Shown here in pieces: positions 16,794 through 26,483 of a stretch of 47,362 nucleotides of DNA (position 1 is its first letter; each line of letters starts with the position of its first letter). The notes under the pieces are model-generated. The model worked only from the letters and a program-made list of their open reading frames with translations. It searched no databases and had not been told where the DNA came from. A program made the translations under genes and the position numbers. The stretch spans positions 1-47,362 of the forward strand of contig CAIYNU010000053.1 in the NCBI GenBank assembly GCA_903927615.1, written 5' to 3'. The stretch comes from an uncultured Rhodospirillales bacterium. Its GTDB lineage: Bacteria; Pseudomonadota; Alphaproteobacteria; Azospirillales; Azospirillaceae.

Positions 16794-17687
16794 TCACGCG
16801 GGCTTCAGCCGGCGGTAGAGGTCGTCGAATTGGTCTAAAGTCTTGTATTGAATAGAGATCGTGCCGCCGCTGCCGCGGCTGGAGATGCTGACCTTTAGCC
16901 CAAGTTCCGTCGCGAGTTCCTGTTCCAGGTGCAGCAGGTCGGCGTCCTTGGGGGGCGCGGCTTTGGCGATGGCGATCGGGCGATGGGCATCGTCACCCCG
17001 GGCCAACTGTTCGGTTTGACGGACGTTGAGCCCCTTAGCCACCACCTCGTCGGCAATCTCCAAGGCATTCGGCGCGGTCAGCAGGGCGCGGGCGTGACCC
17101 GCGGTCAGAGCCCCTTCATAAACCAGCGTCTTGATCGGTTCGGGCAAGGCCAACAAGCGCAAAGTGTTGGCAATGTGGCTCCGGCTTTTGCCGACCACCC
17201 GTGCCAATTCCTCCTGGGTGTGTTGGAATTCATCCAGCAGTCGGCGATACCCCTCCGCCTCCTCGAGGGGGCTGAGGTCCTGGCGCTGGACGTTCTCGAT
17301 GATGGAGATTTCCAAGGCCTCGCGGTCGCTGAGATCGCGGATGATGACCGGCAACTCATGTAAGCCGGCGGCTTGGGCGGCGCGCCAACGACGCTCCCCG
17401 GCGATGATCTCATAGGAATTGGTCTGATCCGGGTCCCGGCGAACCAGGAGCGGCTGGAGGACGCCCTTTTCCTTGATCGACTGAATCAGCTCCGCCGCGG
17501 CGTCTGTGTCAAAACGCCGCCGGGGCTGAAAGCGCCCGGCGTGGATGAACTCGATGGGGAGTTGCTTGGGCGGTCGGTTGCGATCCGGGGGGGTAAAGTC
17601 TTCGCTGGCTTCGCCGAACAGCGCGCTGAGGCCGCGGCCTAGAGAGTTGCGCTTGCCGGCCTCCGGGCGTTTGAGCGGTTCGTTCAC
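16794..17687 (-). CDS. parB: Chromosome partitioning protein ParB
   Basis: This 297-residue protein has the short basic N-terminus that stimulates ParA (RNSLGRGLSALFGE, about 13-26), the CTP-binding ParB/Srx fold with GERRWRAAQ (about 97-105) and ENVQRQDLSPLEEA (about 130-143), the parS-reading HTH at VGKSRSHIANTLRLL (about 165-180), and a C-terminal dimerisation domain. It loads at parS and spreads as a CTP clamp. The start is a GTG that overlaps the parA stop (GTGA), implying coupling. Three parS sites are in this window. Confidence 0.96.
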   Translation of the reverse strand: MNEPLKRPEAGKRNSLGRGLSALFGEASEDFTPPDRNRPPKQLPIEFIHAGRFQPRRRFDTDAAAELIQSIKEKGVLQPLLVRRDPDQTNSYEIIAGERRWRAAQAAGLHELPVIIRDLSDREALEISIIENVQRQDLSPLEEAEGYRRLLDEFQHTQEELARVVGKSRSHIANTLRLLALPEPIKTLVYEGALTAGHARALLTAPNALEIADEVVAKGLNVRQTEQLARGDDAHRPIAIAKAAPPKDADLLHLEQELATELGLKVSISSRGSGGTISIQYKTLDQFDDLYRRLKPA

Positions 17688-18469
17688 GCCACCATCCTCT
17701 TGTTTTCGCGTTTCAACACTTCACCGGCCAACAGGATGTAGGCCTGGCTGCCCGGGCATCGCATATCATAAATGATCACCGGCTTGCCGTGAGACGGCGC
17801 CTCGGAAATCTTGACGTTGCGAGGAATCACGGTATCGTAAACCTTTTCACCGAAAAAGCCGCGGACATCGGCGGCGACCGAGTCGGAAAGGTTGTTGCGC
17901 TTGTCGAACATGGTCAGCACCACACCCTGGATGTCCAGAGAGGGATTGAAGGTCCGCTTGACCCGCTCGATGGTGCGGACCAGATGGCTGAGCCCTTCGA
18001 GGGCGTAGAATTCGCATTGCAGCGGCACCAGCACCGCATCAGCGGCGACCAGCGCGTTGAGGGTCAACAGCCCGAGCGCGGGGGGGCAGTCAATCAGGAC
18101 GTAATCGAAATTCAGGCGGCTGGCGTTCAGGGCATCCCGTAACCGGAACTCCCGATTTTCCGCCGTCACCAACTCGACCTCGGCCCCCGAAAGTTCGACG
18201 GATGAGGTGATGATGGCCAGATTGGGTATCGCCGAGGGCACCACGGCACGATCCAGCTCGAGGTCGTCGAACAGGACATCGTAGATGCCGACTTTGCGCT
18301 TGCCCGCGGAAATTCCAAGACCAGTGGAGGCGTTCCCCTGGGGATCGAAATCGATCACCAGAACCGACTTACCGACCGCCGCGAGAGCGGTTGCCAGGTT
18401 GATGGCGGTGGTGGTCTTACCGACACCGCCCTTTTGGTTGGCGATGGCGAGGACACGTGATCGCGACAT
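17684..18469 (-). CDS. parA: Chromosome partitioning ATPase ParA
   Basis: This 261-residue protein has the deviant Walker A KGGVGKTTTAIN (about 12-23), DFDPQGNASTGLG (about 42-54) and DCPPALGLLTLNAL (about 122-135), the marks of a ParA/Soj ATPase. It drives segregation of ParB-parS complexes on the nucleoid. The ATG at 18469 has AGGAG just upstream; the frame extends further but into rsmG. It lies directly after rsmG and overlaps parB by 4 bases. Confidence 0.97.
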   Translation of the reverse strand: MSRSRVLAIANQKGGVGKTTTAINLATALAAVGKSVLVIDFDPQGNASTGLGISAGKRKVGIYDVLFDDLELDRAVVPSAIPNLAIITSSVELSGAEVELVTAENREFRLRDALNASRLNFDYVLIDCPPALGLLTLNALVAADAVLVPLQCEFYALEGLSHLVRTIERVKRTFNPSLDIQGVVLTMFDKRNNLSDSVAADVRGFFGEKVYDTVIPRNVKISEAPSHGKPVIIYDMRCPGSQAYILLAGEVLKRENKRMVA

Positions 18470-18482
18470 GACAGGCTCCTGG

Positions 18483-19142
18483 TTAGAGTCCCGGGGCCAA
18501 TGGGTGCGAAAGGGGCGAGAATGCGCCGAGGCGCAGGATAACGCCGGTGGGATCGGAGCGGCTGGCAAGACGTTCGACGGTCATCGACCATCTGGCCGAA
18601 GCCGCAGCCAGCTCGGGCTCCACCTGCTGTCCCTTGAGGAACAGGCAAGCCCCCTTGGAGCCCCCCTGGGAGCGCAGCAAAGGTAGCGCATAGTCCAGCA
18701 GGGATGCAAGGGGCGCCAACGCCCGCGCGGTAATGACGTCGGCCTCGAGCCCGGAAAGGGCCTCGATCCGCGTGGCATGGATGGTGACGGGAGTCCCGGT
18801 TTCACCGGCAACGGCGCGGAGGAAGGCAACTTTACGTTGGTCGCTTTCGATCAGATGGACGTCAGGCACCCCCATTATGGCCAGAACCAGACCGGGAAAG
18901 CCGGCGCCACTGCCGAGATCCGCGAGGCGACGGGTCGACTCGGGGAGGTAGGGCAGGAGTTGCGCCGAATCGAGAAAATGCCGGCGCCATGGGTCTCGGA
19001 GGGTTGCCGGGCCGACCAGATTGATTCGGCTTTGCCACCGGGCGAGCAAGGCTGCGTAGGCTTCCAGGCGGGCCAGCGTTTCACGTGAAACGGCGGTCAG
19101 GCTGTGGAAGTCGTCGGCGGTCAAAGGTGTCCCGGTGGCCAT
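18483..19142 (-). CDS. rsmG: 16S rRNA (guanine-N7) methyltransferase
   Basis: This 219-residue protein (GidB) has the SAM-binding block LADLGSGAGFPGLVLAI (about 70-86), NLVGPATL and RRHFLDSAQLLPYL. It methylates G527 of 16S rRNA. The ATG overlaps the mnmG TAA by one base (TAATG). Its codons for VSRETL near residue 20 contain a parS palindrome, so this part of the sequence serves both coding and ParB binding. Confidence 0.95.
   Translation of the reverse strand: MATGTPLTADDFHSLTAVSRETLARLEAYAALLARWQSRINLVGPATLRDPWRRHFLDSAQLLPYLPESTRRLADLGSGAGFPGLVLAIMGVPDVHLIESDQRKVAFLRAVAGETGTPVTIHATRIEALSGLEADVITARALAPLASLLDYALPLLRSQGGSKGACLFLKGQQVEPELAAASARWSMTVERLASRSDPTGVILRLGAFSPLSHPLAPGL
19077..19092. 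promoter_or_regulatory. parS site 1 (inside rsmG)
   Basis: CGTTTCACGTGAAACG is a perfect 16-bp palindrome that matches the parS consensus TGTTTCACGTGAAACA in its central 14 bases. Confidence 0.85.
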
Positions 19143-21016
19143 TACCCCAGGCACTCCTGGCGTCGGAGATAGCGTAGAATGGCCACCACCGCTGCCGGGG
19201 TGATTCCCGGAATTCGGGCCGCAGCGCCCAGAGTTGTTGGCCGGGCTTGGCGCAGTTTGCTCCGGACTTCGGCCGACAGGCTACCAATGGCGTCGACATC
19301 CAGGTCCACCGGCAGGGCCAGGGCTTCGTCCTTGCGGAAGGCCCGGATGTCGGAGTCTTGCCGGTCGAGATAGCCGGCGTACTTGCCATCGATCTCGATT
19401 TGCTCGGCGATGCCGGGAGCCAGCGCCCGGAGTTCAGGCCAGAATGTCGCCAGGCGTTCCAGGGTGACGTCGGGATAGCGCAACAGGTCGGCGGCACACC
19501 GACGGACCCCATCCAGATTGACCGGCAGGCCCCAGCGGTGCAGCTCCGTGGGGGTGGCGGTCAAGGAAGTGATCAGGGTGCGGCTGGCCGCGAGTTGGTC
19601 GGCATAGCGGACAAAATGGCTGGCGCGTTGGCTTGAAATGCAACCGAGCGCCAGGCCCCGTGGGGTCAGGCGCTGGTCGGCGTTATCGGCGCGCAAGACC
19701 AGTCGGTATTCGGCGCGGGAGGTGAACATCCGATAGGGTTCGTTGGTTCCTTGGGTGACAAGATCGTCGATCATCACGCCGATATAGGCCTCGGCGCGGT
19801 CCAGGGTAAAGGGCTTGGGGTCACGGGCCGTCACGGCACCGGCGGTCAGCGCGGCATTCAGTCCGGCCATCAGCCCCTGGGCGGCAGCCTCTTCGTAGCC
19901 GGTGGTTCCGTTAATCTGGCCGGCGAGGAAGAGTCGGGGAACGCGCCGGGTCTGAAGGGCGGGTGTCAGCTCGCGCGGGTCGATATAGTCGTATTCGATG
20001 GCATAGCCTGGGCGCAGCATCACCACATGCTCGAGACCGGGGATCAGCGGCAAAATGGCTTGCTGGAGATCAGCGGGAAGCGAGGTGGAAATGCCGTTGG
20101 GGTAGACGGTGTGGTCGTTCAAGCCCTCCGGTTCCAGGAACACTTGATGGCGGTCCTTGTCGGAGAACCGAACCACCTTGTCCTCGATGGAGGGGCAATA
20201 GCGAGGGCCAATGCCGGTGATCTGCCCGGTGTAGAGAGGGGCCCGTCCAAGATTGGCGCGAATGAGCTGGTGGACGGCGGGCGTGGTCCAGGTGATGCCA
20301 CAGTCTCGTTGGGGCGTGGTGATGGCCTCGGTGAGTGTGGAAAACGGCGGAGGTGGATCGTCGCCGGCCTGGCGTTCGATGCCGGCCCAGTCGATGGTTC
20401 GGCCGTCAAGTCGGGGCGGTGTTCCGGTCTTAAGCCGGCCGAGAGGGAATCCTAAACGGGCCAAGGCTGCCGAGAGTCCCAGGGCGGGTGCTTCGCCGTG
20501 GCGACCGCCAGGTCGGGTGTCGGCGCCCACATGGATGACGCCGCGAAGGAAGGTCCCGGTGGTAATGACCACCGCGCCGGCCAAAACCTCCCGGCCCTCA
20601 TCGGTGAGCACCCCGATGGCGTTTCCCGCGGAGTCCACCAACAGGTCTTCGACGTTGGCGGCCGCGAGCCTGAGGTTCGGCTGTTCACGCAACAGCGACC
20701 CCATGGCCTGGCGATAGAGGGCACGGTCCGCTTGGGCTCGGGGGCCGCGCACCGCCGGACCCTTGCTCCGATTGAGGATACGAAATTGGATGCCCGCCCG
20801 ATCGATGGCGCGCGCCATGACCCCGTCCAGGGCGTCGATCTCTCTGACCAAGTGTCCTTTACCGAGTCCGCCGATGGCGGGGTTGCAGGACATCTCGCCG
20901 ATAGTGTCCAGGCGATGGGTGAGCAGGAGGGTTTGCGCACCCAGGCGGGCGGCGGCGGCAGCAGCCTCGCAGCCGGCGTGACCGGCCCCGATGACGACCA
21001 CGTCAAAGGACTTCAT
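19142..21016 (-). CDS. mnmG: tRNA uridine-5-carboxymethylaminomethyl modification enzyme MnmG
   Basis: This 624-residue protein (GidA) has the FAD-binding [10 protein letters not shown] (about 9-18), [17 protein letters not shown] (about 41-57), [25 protein letters not shown] and a helical C-terminal domain ending in the family-typical [13 protein letters not shown]. With MnmE it modifies the wobble uridine of certain tRNAs. I chose the ATG at 21016, preceded by AGGAG; a longer frame upstream begins with residues encoded by a parS site and is not needed. It heads the mnmG-rsmG-parA-parB run; mnmE is 4 kb away on the other strand. Confidence 0.96.
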   Translation of the reverse strand: MKSFDVVVIGAGHAGCEAAAAAARLGAQTLLLTHRLDTIGEMSCNPAIGGLGKGHLVREIDALDGVMARAIDRAGIQFRILNRSKGPAVRGPRAQADRALYRQAMGSLLREQPNLRLAAANVEDLLVDSAGNAIGVLTDEGREVLAGAVVITTGTFLRGVIHVGADTRPGGRHGEAPALGLSAALARLGFPLGRLKTGTPPRLDGRTIDWAGIERQAGDDPPPPFSTLTEAITTPQRDCGITWTTPAVHQLIRANLGRAPLYTGQITGIGPRYCPSIEDKVVRFSDKDRHQVFLEPEGLNDHTVYPNGISTSLPADLQQAILPLIPGLEHVVMLRPGYAIEYDYIDPRELTPALQTRRVPRLFLAGQINGTTGYEEAAAQGLMAGLNAALTAGAVTARDPKPFTLDRAEAYIGVMIDDLVTQGTNEPYRMFTSRAEYRLVLRADNADQRLTPRGLALGCISSQRASHFVRYADQLAASRTLITSLTATPTELHRWGLPVNLDGVRRCAADLLRYPDVTLERLATFWPELRALAPGIAEQIEIDGKYAGYLDRQDSDIRAFRKDEALALPVDLDVDAIGSLSAEVRSKLRQARPTTLGAAARIPGITPAAVVAILRYLRRQECLG

Positions 21017-21038
21017 GACTGCGGGGCTCCTGGTAGGT

Positions 21039-21054
21039 TGTTTCACGTGAAACA
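21039..21054. promoter_or_regulatory. parS site 2 (upstream of mnmG)
   Basis: TGTTTCACGTGAAACA is an exact match to the parS consensus, in the 101-base gap upstream of mnmG. Confidence 0.93.
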
Positions 21055-21117
21055 CCATACCAGGGGCGTCCCAACAGTTCCAGGAGCCTGCGTCGGCCTG
21101 GCCGTCTCGGAGCCGGC

Positions 21118-22092
21118 TTAGGGAACCAACAGGGTGGCGCCGACGGTGCTCCTGGCCGCCAAGGCCCGGTGGGCTGACGCGGCGTCCGCGAGGGGAAAGT
21201 GCTGGCCGACTTGAATGGCTAAAGTGCCGTCCTGGATCGCGTCAAACAGCAACGCGGCCGAAGCGACAAGGTCTTCGCGTTTGGCAATGTAGGTAAACAG
21301 GCTGGGGCGAGTCAGGTACAGGGAGCCCTTGGCCGATAGAGTCGCGATGTCGAAGGGCGGAATCGACCCCGAGGCCTGTCCAAAGCTGACCATCAACCCT
21401 CGGGGCCTCAGACACGCTAGGCTGCCTTGGAAGGTGGTTTGACCAACGCCATCATAGACCACCGAGACGCCGGCGCCGGTGGTGAGGCTCCGTACCCGCT
21501 CGACAAAGTCCTCTTCGGTGTAGCGGATGACGTGGTGGCAACCATGGGCGTAGGCCAACTCGGCCTTGGCTGCCGTCGAAACCGTGCCGATCACGGTGGC
21601 GCCGAGTCGACTCGCCCACTGGCAGAGGAGCAGACCAACCCCGCCCGCGGCGGCTTGGACCAAAATGGTGTCGGCCGCTGTGACCCGATAGGTTCGGTGA
21701 AGCAGAAATTCGGCGGTCATCCCTTGCAGCATCACGGCAGCGGCCTGGGAGTCTTCCAGCCACGGGGGCAAGGTGACCAGACGATCCGCCGGTAGTATCC
21801 GGACCTCGGCATAGCCGCCCAGGACGCCGGCGTAGGCGACCCGATCCCCCGGCTTCACAGTGGTGACGTCCGACCCGACGCACTCAACCACGCCGGCGCC
21901 TTCGACCCCGAGCACCGCCGGGAAACTGGGAACCGGGTACAGCCCGCTCCGGTGATAGGTGTCAATGTAGTTGACGCCAACCGCGGTCTGGCGGAGCCTG
22001 ACTTCAGTCGGGCCGGGATCGGGGACCGAGACCGTTTCCCAGCGGAGAACCTCGGGTCCCCCGACTTCGTGAATGCGGACTGCGTGATACAT
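21118..22092 (-). CDS. NADPH:quinone oxidoreductase-type enzyme (zinc-free MDR)
   Basis: This 324-residue medium-chain reductase resembles E. coli Qor[10 protein letters not shown] near the start, [27 protein letters not shown], and the NADPH-binding block [26 protein letters not shown] (cofactor glycines near 152-157). No structural or catalytic zinc cysteines are evident. It would reduce quinones or similar enones with NADPH. The second ATG (22092) is preferred because AAGGA is 7 bases upstream of it, while the first ATG at 22098 is only one base from that site. Confidence 0.9.
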   Translation of the reverse strand: MYHAVRIHEVGGPEVLRWETVSVPDPGPTEVRLRQTAVGVNYIDTYHRSGLYPVPSFPAVLGVEGAGVVECVGSDVTTVKPGDRVAYAGVLGGYAEVRILPADRLVTLPPWLEDSQAAAVMLQGMTAEFLLHRTYRVTAADTILVQAAAGGVGLLLCQWASRLGATVIGTVSTAAKAELAYAHGCHHVIRYTEEDFVERVRSLTTGAGVSVVYDGVGQTTFQGSLACLRPRGLMVSFGQASGSIPPFDIATLSAKGSLYLTRPSLFTYIAKREDLVASAALLFDAIQDGTLAIQVGQHFPLADAASAHRALAARSTVGATLLVP

Positions 22093-22110
22093 GGTCATGT
22101 CCTTCGTCAG

Positions 22111-22126
22111 TGTTTCACGTGAAACA
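22111..22126. promoter_or_regulatory. parS site 3
   Basis: TGTTTCACGTGAAACA, an exact parS match, in the short gap between the YyaL-like gene and the quinone oxidoreductase gene. Confidence 0.93.
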
Positions 22127-22143
22127 AACAGCTCCCGTTGCGG

Positions 22144-24183
22144 CTAGCCAGGCGGCATGGTCAGGATCGCAGCAAGAGCGGAGGGCTCTGTCAGGGGTGC
22201 GCCGCAGGTCGGGCCGGTGCAAACATAGGCCGTCGCCTGGCCGTCAAGCAGGGCTTTGCCATACGCCGGATGCCCGGTCGGAAACGCGTTGGGCGGTGAT
22301 ACGATCATCAACACCCGATCGGGCAAGCAAGCGGCCGTGGCGACGGATCGAAGGGCCTCGGTGTCCGAGGCGCCCGGGGTGCCAACGATGACCACCACCA
22401 CCGGCCGCGCCAAAGTTTCCACATGATGGAGCAGGGTGGCAAAGCCCAGAGGGTTGCGGCCTACGGCCCCGGAAAAGACCTGAATCAAGGCCTCGGCGCG
22501 TTCGCGATAGCCGGTTTCCCCGGTCACATGGTACAGCCGTGCCAGCGCGCCCAACATCATGCCATTTCCATTGGGCGTGGCGGTATCCAGCGCGCTCTTG
22601 GTGCGCACCAGGGTCACCTCCGCGTCGTCAGCGGTCAGGAAGTAGCCGCCCTTCTCGACATCCCAGAAGTGGCGGTCCGCGAGGGCGACCCAACACCGCG
22701 CGTGGTGCAGAAACATCGGGTTTTGGGTCGCCTGGTGGAGTGCCAGCGCACCCAGAGACACTGCTGCCAGGTCGTCAAGTAAACCCGTTGGCCCTGCCCT
22801 GCCCCCGCGCCAACTGTGGTGAAGTCGCCCGTTCACGGTCATGGCGTTGATCACAAAGTCAAAGGCGCGGACGCTGGCGGCGATCCAGTCTGCCCGGCCG
22901 AACGCCTGCCCGGCGCGGGCCAAGGCCTCGATCATCAGTCCGTTCCAATCGGCCAACACCTTGTCGTCCCAGTCTGGTCGGGGCCGGCGGTTTCGGACCG
23001 CGAGCAATCGGGCGCGCAGAACCGCCAACCGTGCTTCGTCCACCGGAGTCAGGAGGTTCGGCTGATGACTGCGATTGAGGATGGTGGAGCCCTCCCAATT
23101 TCCGCCCGGTTCCACCCCGTAGAGGGATTTGAACCAGTCGGCCTCATCGCCGAGGCAGGCGTCGATCTCGGCGGCGGTCCAGACGGTGAATTTCCCCTCC
23201 TCGTGCTCGGCATCGGCATCGATGGAACTGGCGAAGCCACCCTCGGGCACCACCATCTCTCGCAGCACCCAGCCAACGGTCTCGTCGACCCGTGCGGCAT
23301 AGAGGGGATCACCGGTGCCCTGCCAAACCAGGGTCAACAGCCCGATCAACTGGGCATTGTCGTAGAGCATTTTCTCAAAATGGGGCACCAGCCATTCGGC
23401 GTCGGTGGCGTAGCGCGCGAAGCCCCCGGCCAGGTGATCATAGATGCCCCCTTGGCTCATTTGGGTCAGGGTGGTGGTCACGGCGGTTCGGAAGGGTGCC
23501 CGCCCTGTTCGGAGCCAGGCCCGCCACAGCAATTCGAAGGCGGGAACCTGGGGAAATTTCGGCGCGTCGCCGAGGCCGCCGGTGAACGGATCAACCTCCC
23601 GAACCAGGCGTTCGGCGACCCGGTCGATGAGTGCCAGCGGCACCGGCCCGCCGGCTTCGGTCTCCGACAACTGCTGAAGCCCGTCCCGCAGGGTCCCAGC
23701 CGCGCGCACCACCCCCTCCGGGTTGTTTTGATACGCCGAAGAGACCTGCCGCAGCACCTCGCCGAAGCCGGGCCGTCCGTAACGGGCCGTGCGGGGGAAA
23801 TAGGTGCCACCCCAGAACGGCACACGGTCCGGGGTCAGGAACAGCGTCAATGGCCAGCCGCCGGGTTGGCCGAGCATGGCGAGGGCGGCCTGATAGATGT
23901 GGTCCAGGTCCGGACGCTCTTCGCGATCGAGCTTGATGTTGACGAACAGCGCATTCATCAGCGCTGCGATCTCGGCATCTTCGAAACACTCATGGGCCAT
24001 GACATGGCACCAGTGACAGGCGGCATAACCCACCGACAGCAGAACGGCTTTACGTTCGGTCCGCGCCCGACCGAAGGCGGCCTCCCCCCAAGGCAGCCAG
24101 TGTACCGGATTGTGCTGATGCTGGAGCAGATAGGGGCTGGTTTCGAGTCCCAACAAATTGCCGAGCGTCTCGATATTTGGCAT
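22144..24183 (-). CDS. Thioredoxin-domain protein of the YyaL / spermatogenesis-associated 20 family
   Basis: This 679-residue protein opens with a DUF255 thioredoxin-like domain: [14 protein letters not shown] (about 16-29) and the redox motif CHWCHVM (56-62). It continues into an (alpha/alpha)6-barrel-like region with [33 protein letters not shown] and a C-terminal part ending after [10 protein letters not shown]. These are hallmarks of the family; its biochemical role is unclear. The ATG at 24183 has AGGAAAG upstream and gives the usual N-terminus; a TTG seven codons earlier is discarded. Confidence 0.92.
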   Translation of the reverse strand: MPNIETLGNLLGLETSPYLLQHQHNPVHWLPWGEAAFGRARTERKAVLLSVGYAACHWCHVMAHECFEDAEIAALMNALFVNIKLDREERPDLDHIYQAALAMLGQPGGWPLTLFLTPDRVPFWGGTYFPRTARYGRPGFGEVLRQVSSAYQNNPEGVVRAAGTLRDGLQQLSETEAGGPVPLALIDRVAERLVREVDPFTGGLGDAPKFPQVPAFELLWRAWLRTGRAPFRTAVTTTLTQMSQGGIYDHLAGGFARYATDAEWLVPHFEKMLYDNAQLIGLLTLVWQGTGDPLYAARVDETVGWVLREMVVPEGGFASSIDADAEHEEGKFTVWTAAEIDACLGDEADWFKSLYGVEPGGNWEGSTILNRSHQPNLLTPVDEARLAVLRARLLAVRNRRPRPDWDDKVLADWNGLMIEALARAGQAFGRADWIAASVRAFDFVINAMTVNGRLHHSWRGGRAGPTGLLDDLAAVSLGALALHQATQNPMFLHHARCWVALADRHFWDVEKGGYFLTADDAEVTLVRTKSALDTATPNGNGMMLGALARLYHVTGETGYRERAEALIQVFSGAVGRNPLGFATLLHHVETLARPVVVVIVGTPGASDTEALRSVATAACLPDRVLMIVSPPNAFPTGHPAYGKALLDGQATAYVCTGPTCGAPLTEPSALAAILTMPPG

Positions 24184-24276
24184 GGTGGGGTGCTTTCCTG
24201 GCAAAATCAGCTATTCTATCGTTGGCATCCGGCGTTCGCCCGGACCCCTTGTTAATCTAGGTCGAGAGCCGCCAAC

Positions 24277-24528
24277 ATGAAGATCACCGTTAATGTTGAA
24301 TGCACTCCGGAGGAAGCCCGGGCCTTTCTTGGCCTGCCGGACTTGAGGCCGATGCAGGACGCACTCCTGGCCCAACTTCAGGAGCGGCTGACCGCGGGTC
24401 TTCAGGCCGCCGATGCCGATGTTCTGATCCGGAATTGGCTTCCGGCCAGCGTCCCAGGCATGGAGCCCTTGCTCAAAACCATGTTCAGTCAGTTCGAGGC
24501 GATTCTGGGCCGGGAGGCACGGAAGTGA
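24277..24528 (+). CDS. DUF6489 family small protein
   Basis: This 83-residue protein begins MKITVNVECTPEEARAFLGLPDL, a start I associate with the DUF6489 family of alphaproteobacteria, followed by two amphipathic helices ending in MFSQFEAILG. The helical, polyphasin-like second half suggests an oligomerising protein; no function is known. It ends in a GTGA overlap with the ferredoxin gene, so the two are likely coupled. Confidence 0.85.
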   Translation: MKITVNVECTPEEARAFLGLPDLRPMQDALLAQLQERLTAGLQAADADVLIRNWLPASVPGMEPLLKTMFSQFEAILGREARK

Positions 24529-24875
24529 CCGAGTCCACCCCGTTTTACCGTGCTCATCTCTTTTTCTGCACCCATCGCCGCCCACCGGATCACCCGCGCG
24601 GCGATTGTGCGGCCCACGGGGCCGAGGCCTTGGGCCAATATTTGAAGGCTCGGATCAAAGAGTGCGGACTGAAGCGGGTTCGGGTTAACACGGCGAGTTG
24701 TCTGCATCGGTGCAGTTTGGGGCCGGTGCTGGTGATCTACCCGGAGGGCGCCTGGTATACCTTCAAGACCGAGGCTGATCTTGACGAGATTCTGGAGTCG
24801 CATCTGATCGGCGGTGAACCGGTGAGCCGGCTGTTGCTTCCGGAACGGCTTGTGGAAACCGTCGAAGCGTCGTGA
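24525..24875 (+). CDS. Thioredoxin-like (2Fe-2S) ferredoxin
   Basis: This 116-residue protein has the cysteine spacing of the thioredoxin-fold 2Fe-2S ferredoxins: Cys15 in FFCTHRRP, Cys28 in RGDCAAHG, and Cys59 and Cys63 in ASCLHRC, then GPVLVIYPEGAWY. It is an electron carrier with unknown partners. The start is a GTG overlapping the DUF6489 stop, with GGGAGG 7 bases upstream. mnmE follows about 66 bases downstream. Confidence 0.88.
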   Translation: MTESTPFYRAHLFFCTHRRPPDHPRGDCAAHGAEALGQYLKARIKECGLKRVRVNTASCLHRCSLGPVLVIYPEGAWYTFKTEADLDEILESHLIGGEPVSRLLLPERLVETVEAS

Positions 24876-24941
24876 GTCCGGCCGGGGCGATTCGCTCTGG
24901 GTCTCCGGCTCCTCAAGTGCAACCCACCATTGGGGTCCATC

Positions 24942-26279
24942 GTGGGGCCGATTGAAGAGACCATTTTTGCCGTTGCCACCGGTGTTGGGCGGGCTGCCGT
25001 GGCGGTCATGCGGCTGTCCGGACCGGACGCCGGGGCGGCCCTGGATGCCTTGACCCGGGGCGGGCGTCCCCAGGCTCGGCGCGCAACCCGGGTAACGCTT
25101 CGGCACCCGTTCGGCGGCGAGAGTCTCGATCAGGCCCTGGTGCTATGGTTTCCGGCCCCCGGGAGTTATACCGGCGAGGATGTGGTGGAGTTTCATCTTC
25201 ATGGTGGCCGGGCCGTGGTCCAAGCGGTGGCCGAGGCCTTGGTCTCCCTGCCCCGCCTGCGCCCGGCTGAGCCGGGCGAATTCACGCGCCGGGCCTTTGC
25301 AGCGGGCAAGCTCGACCTGACCGAGGCGGAAGCGGTGGCGGATCTGGTGGATGCCGATACCGCCGCCCAGCGTCGCCAGGCGCTGCGGCAATTGGGGGGC
25401 GAACTGGGTCGGCTTTATGACGGCTGGCGGGAGCGATTGATCCGGTTGCTGGCCCACCTGGAGGCGGCCATCGACTTTCCCGAGGAGGATCTCCCCGGGG
25501 AGTTGGATCGCGGCGCCCGGGCGGAGCTGTCGGCGCTGATCTCGGACCTGGATCGCCACCTTGTGGACGGCCGGCGCGGCGAACGCCTGCGGGATGGGCT
25601 GTCGGTGGCCATCATTGGGCCGCCCAACGCTGGAAAGTCCAGCCTGCTGAATCGGCTGGCGCGGCGGGAGGCCGCCATCGTCTCCGCCCAGTCGGGAACG
25701 ACCCGGGATGTCATCGAGGTTCACCTGGACATTGCCGGCTATCCGGTAATCCTGGCCGATACCGCCGGTTTGCGCGACAGTACCGATGCGGTGGAAAGCG
25801 AGGGCATTCGTCGCGCCCTGGCGCGGGCCGCCACCGCCGATATTAAGATCGCCGTGTTTGATGGCGCGTGTTGGCCGATCACCGATGCGGCCACGGTTGG
25901 TCTGGTGGATGATGATACTTTGGTGGTGGTGAACAAGCTCGACCGGCATGGTGAGGCGGTCCCGATGCTGGGGGGCCGCGCCGGGATTGGGGTTTCGGCC
26001 CGGTCGGGGGCCGGGCTCGACACGGTGTTGGCGCGCCTGGGGGTGATGGTCGCCGCCCGCCTCGATACCGCCGGCCGCCCGACCCTCACCCGCGTGCGCC
26101 ATCGGGTGGCCATCGAGGCCTGTCGGGGCGCGCTGGTCCGGGCGGCCGGCGCGCCATTGCCGGAACTCGTCGCCGAGGATGTGCGGTTGGCGGTCCGTGC
26201 GCTGGGTCGCGTCACTGGGCGCGTGGCGGTGGACGAGGTGCTCGACGTGATCTTTCGCGAGTTTTGTATCGGCAAGTGA
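24942..26279 (+). CDS. mnmE: tRNA modification GTPase MnmE
   Basis: This 445-residue protein (TrmE) has the N-terminal formyl-tetrahydrofolate-binding domain (ETIFAVATGVGRAAVAVMRLSG-like start; SYTGEDVVEFHLHGG near 75), a helical middle, and an inserted G domain: GPPNAGKSS (about 226-234), GTTRD, DTAGL and NKLD. It ends in the conserved CIGK. With MnmG it modifies wobble uridine. No ATG fits; GTG at 24942 with GGGG 7 bases upstream is preferred, TTG at 24930 being the alternative. Confidence 0.95.
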   Translation: MGPIEETIFAVATGVGRAAVAVMRLSGPDAGAALDALTRGGRPQARRATRVTLRHPFGGESLDQALVLWFPAPGSYTGEDVVEFHLHGGRAVVQAVAEALVSLPRLRPAEPGEFTRRAFAAGKLDLTEAEAVADLVDADTAAQRRQALRQLGGELGRLYDGWRERLIRLLAHLEAAIDFPEEDLPGELDRGARAELSALISDLDRHLVDGRRGERLRDGLSVAIIGPPNAGKSSLLNRLARREAAIVSAQSGTTRDVIEVHLDIAGYPVILADTAGLRDSTDAVESEGIRRALARAATADIKIAVFDGACWPITDAATVGLVDDDTLVVVNKLDRHGEAVPMLGGRAGIGVSARSGAGLDTVLARLGVMVAARLDTAGRPTLTRVRHRVAIEACRGALVRAAGAPLPELVAEDVRLAVRALGRVTGRVAVDEVLDVIFREFCIGK

Positions 26280-26390
26280 CGGGGCAAAGGGTCAACGCCT
26301 TGTCGGCGGTGGCGGCTTCCGTTATCGTGCCCGGGTCTTAAGCAATGGCCCCTCGGACGAGACGTCGGCGGGATGTGTCCACACATGAAA

Positions 26391-26397
26391 AAGGAGG
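26391..26397 (+). promoter_or_regulatory. Strong Shine-Dalgarno for a 25-codon leader ORF
   Basis: AAGGAGG lies 8 bases before the ATG at 26406, a near-ideal ribosome site. It serves the short leader frame rather than tsaE itself, which starts 70 bases further on with no good site of its own. Confidence 0.6.
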
Positions 26398-26405
26398 CGC
26401 TTCTC

Positions 26406-26483
26406 ATGGGGTTGCCCAACCGGGATGTCTTCTTCGCCCGCCGTCACCTGTCCCGATGGCTCCGGCGGGTCGGACATGGCTGA
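26406..26483 (+). CDS. Short leader ORF overlapping the tsaE-amgK start
   Basis: Twenty-five codons from ATG to TGA, encoding a basic peptide (start MGLPNRDVFFARRHL, then several Arg). It has the best ribosome site in the region (AAGGAGG, spacing 8). Its stop overlaps the likely tsaE ATG at 26476 by 8 bases, an arrangement expected for termination-reinitiation coupling. Peptide function, if any, is unknown; translation is inferred from the ribosome site only. Confidence 0.45.
   Translation: MGLPNRDVFFARRHLSRWLRRVGHG

Noticed and set aside
22816-24255. 479-codon plus-strand frame opposite the YyaL-like gene
   Set aside because: Sense gene is a well-recognised family with CHWCHVM; the antisense frame has no recognisable motif.
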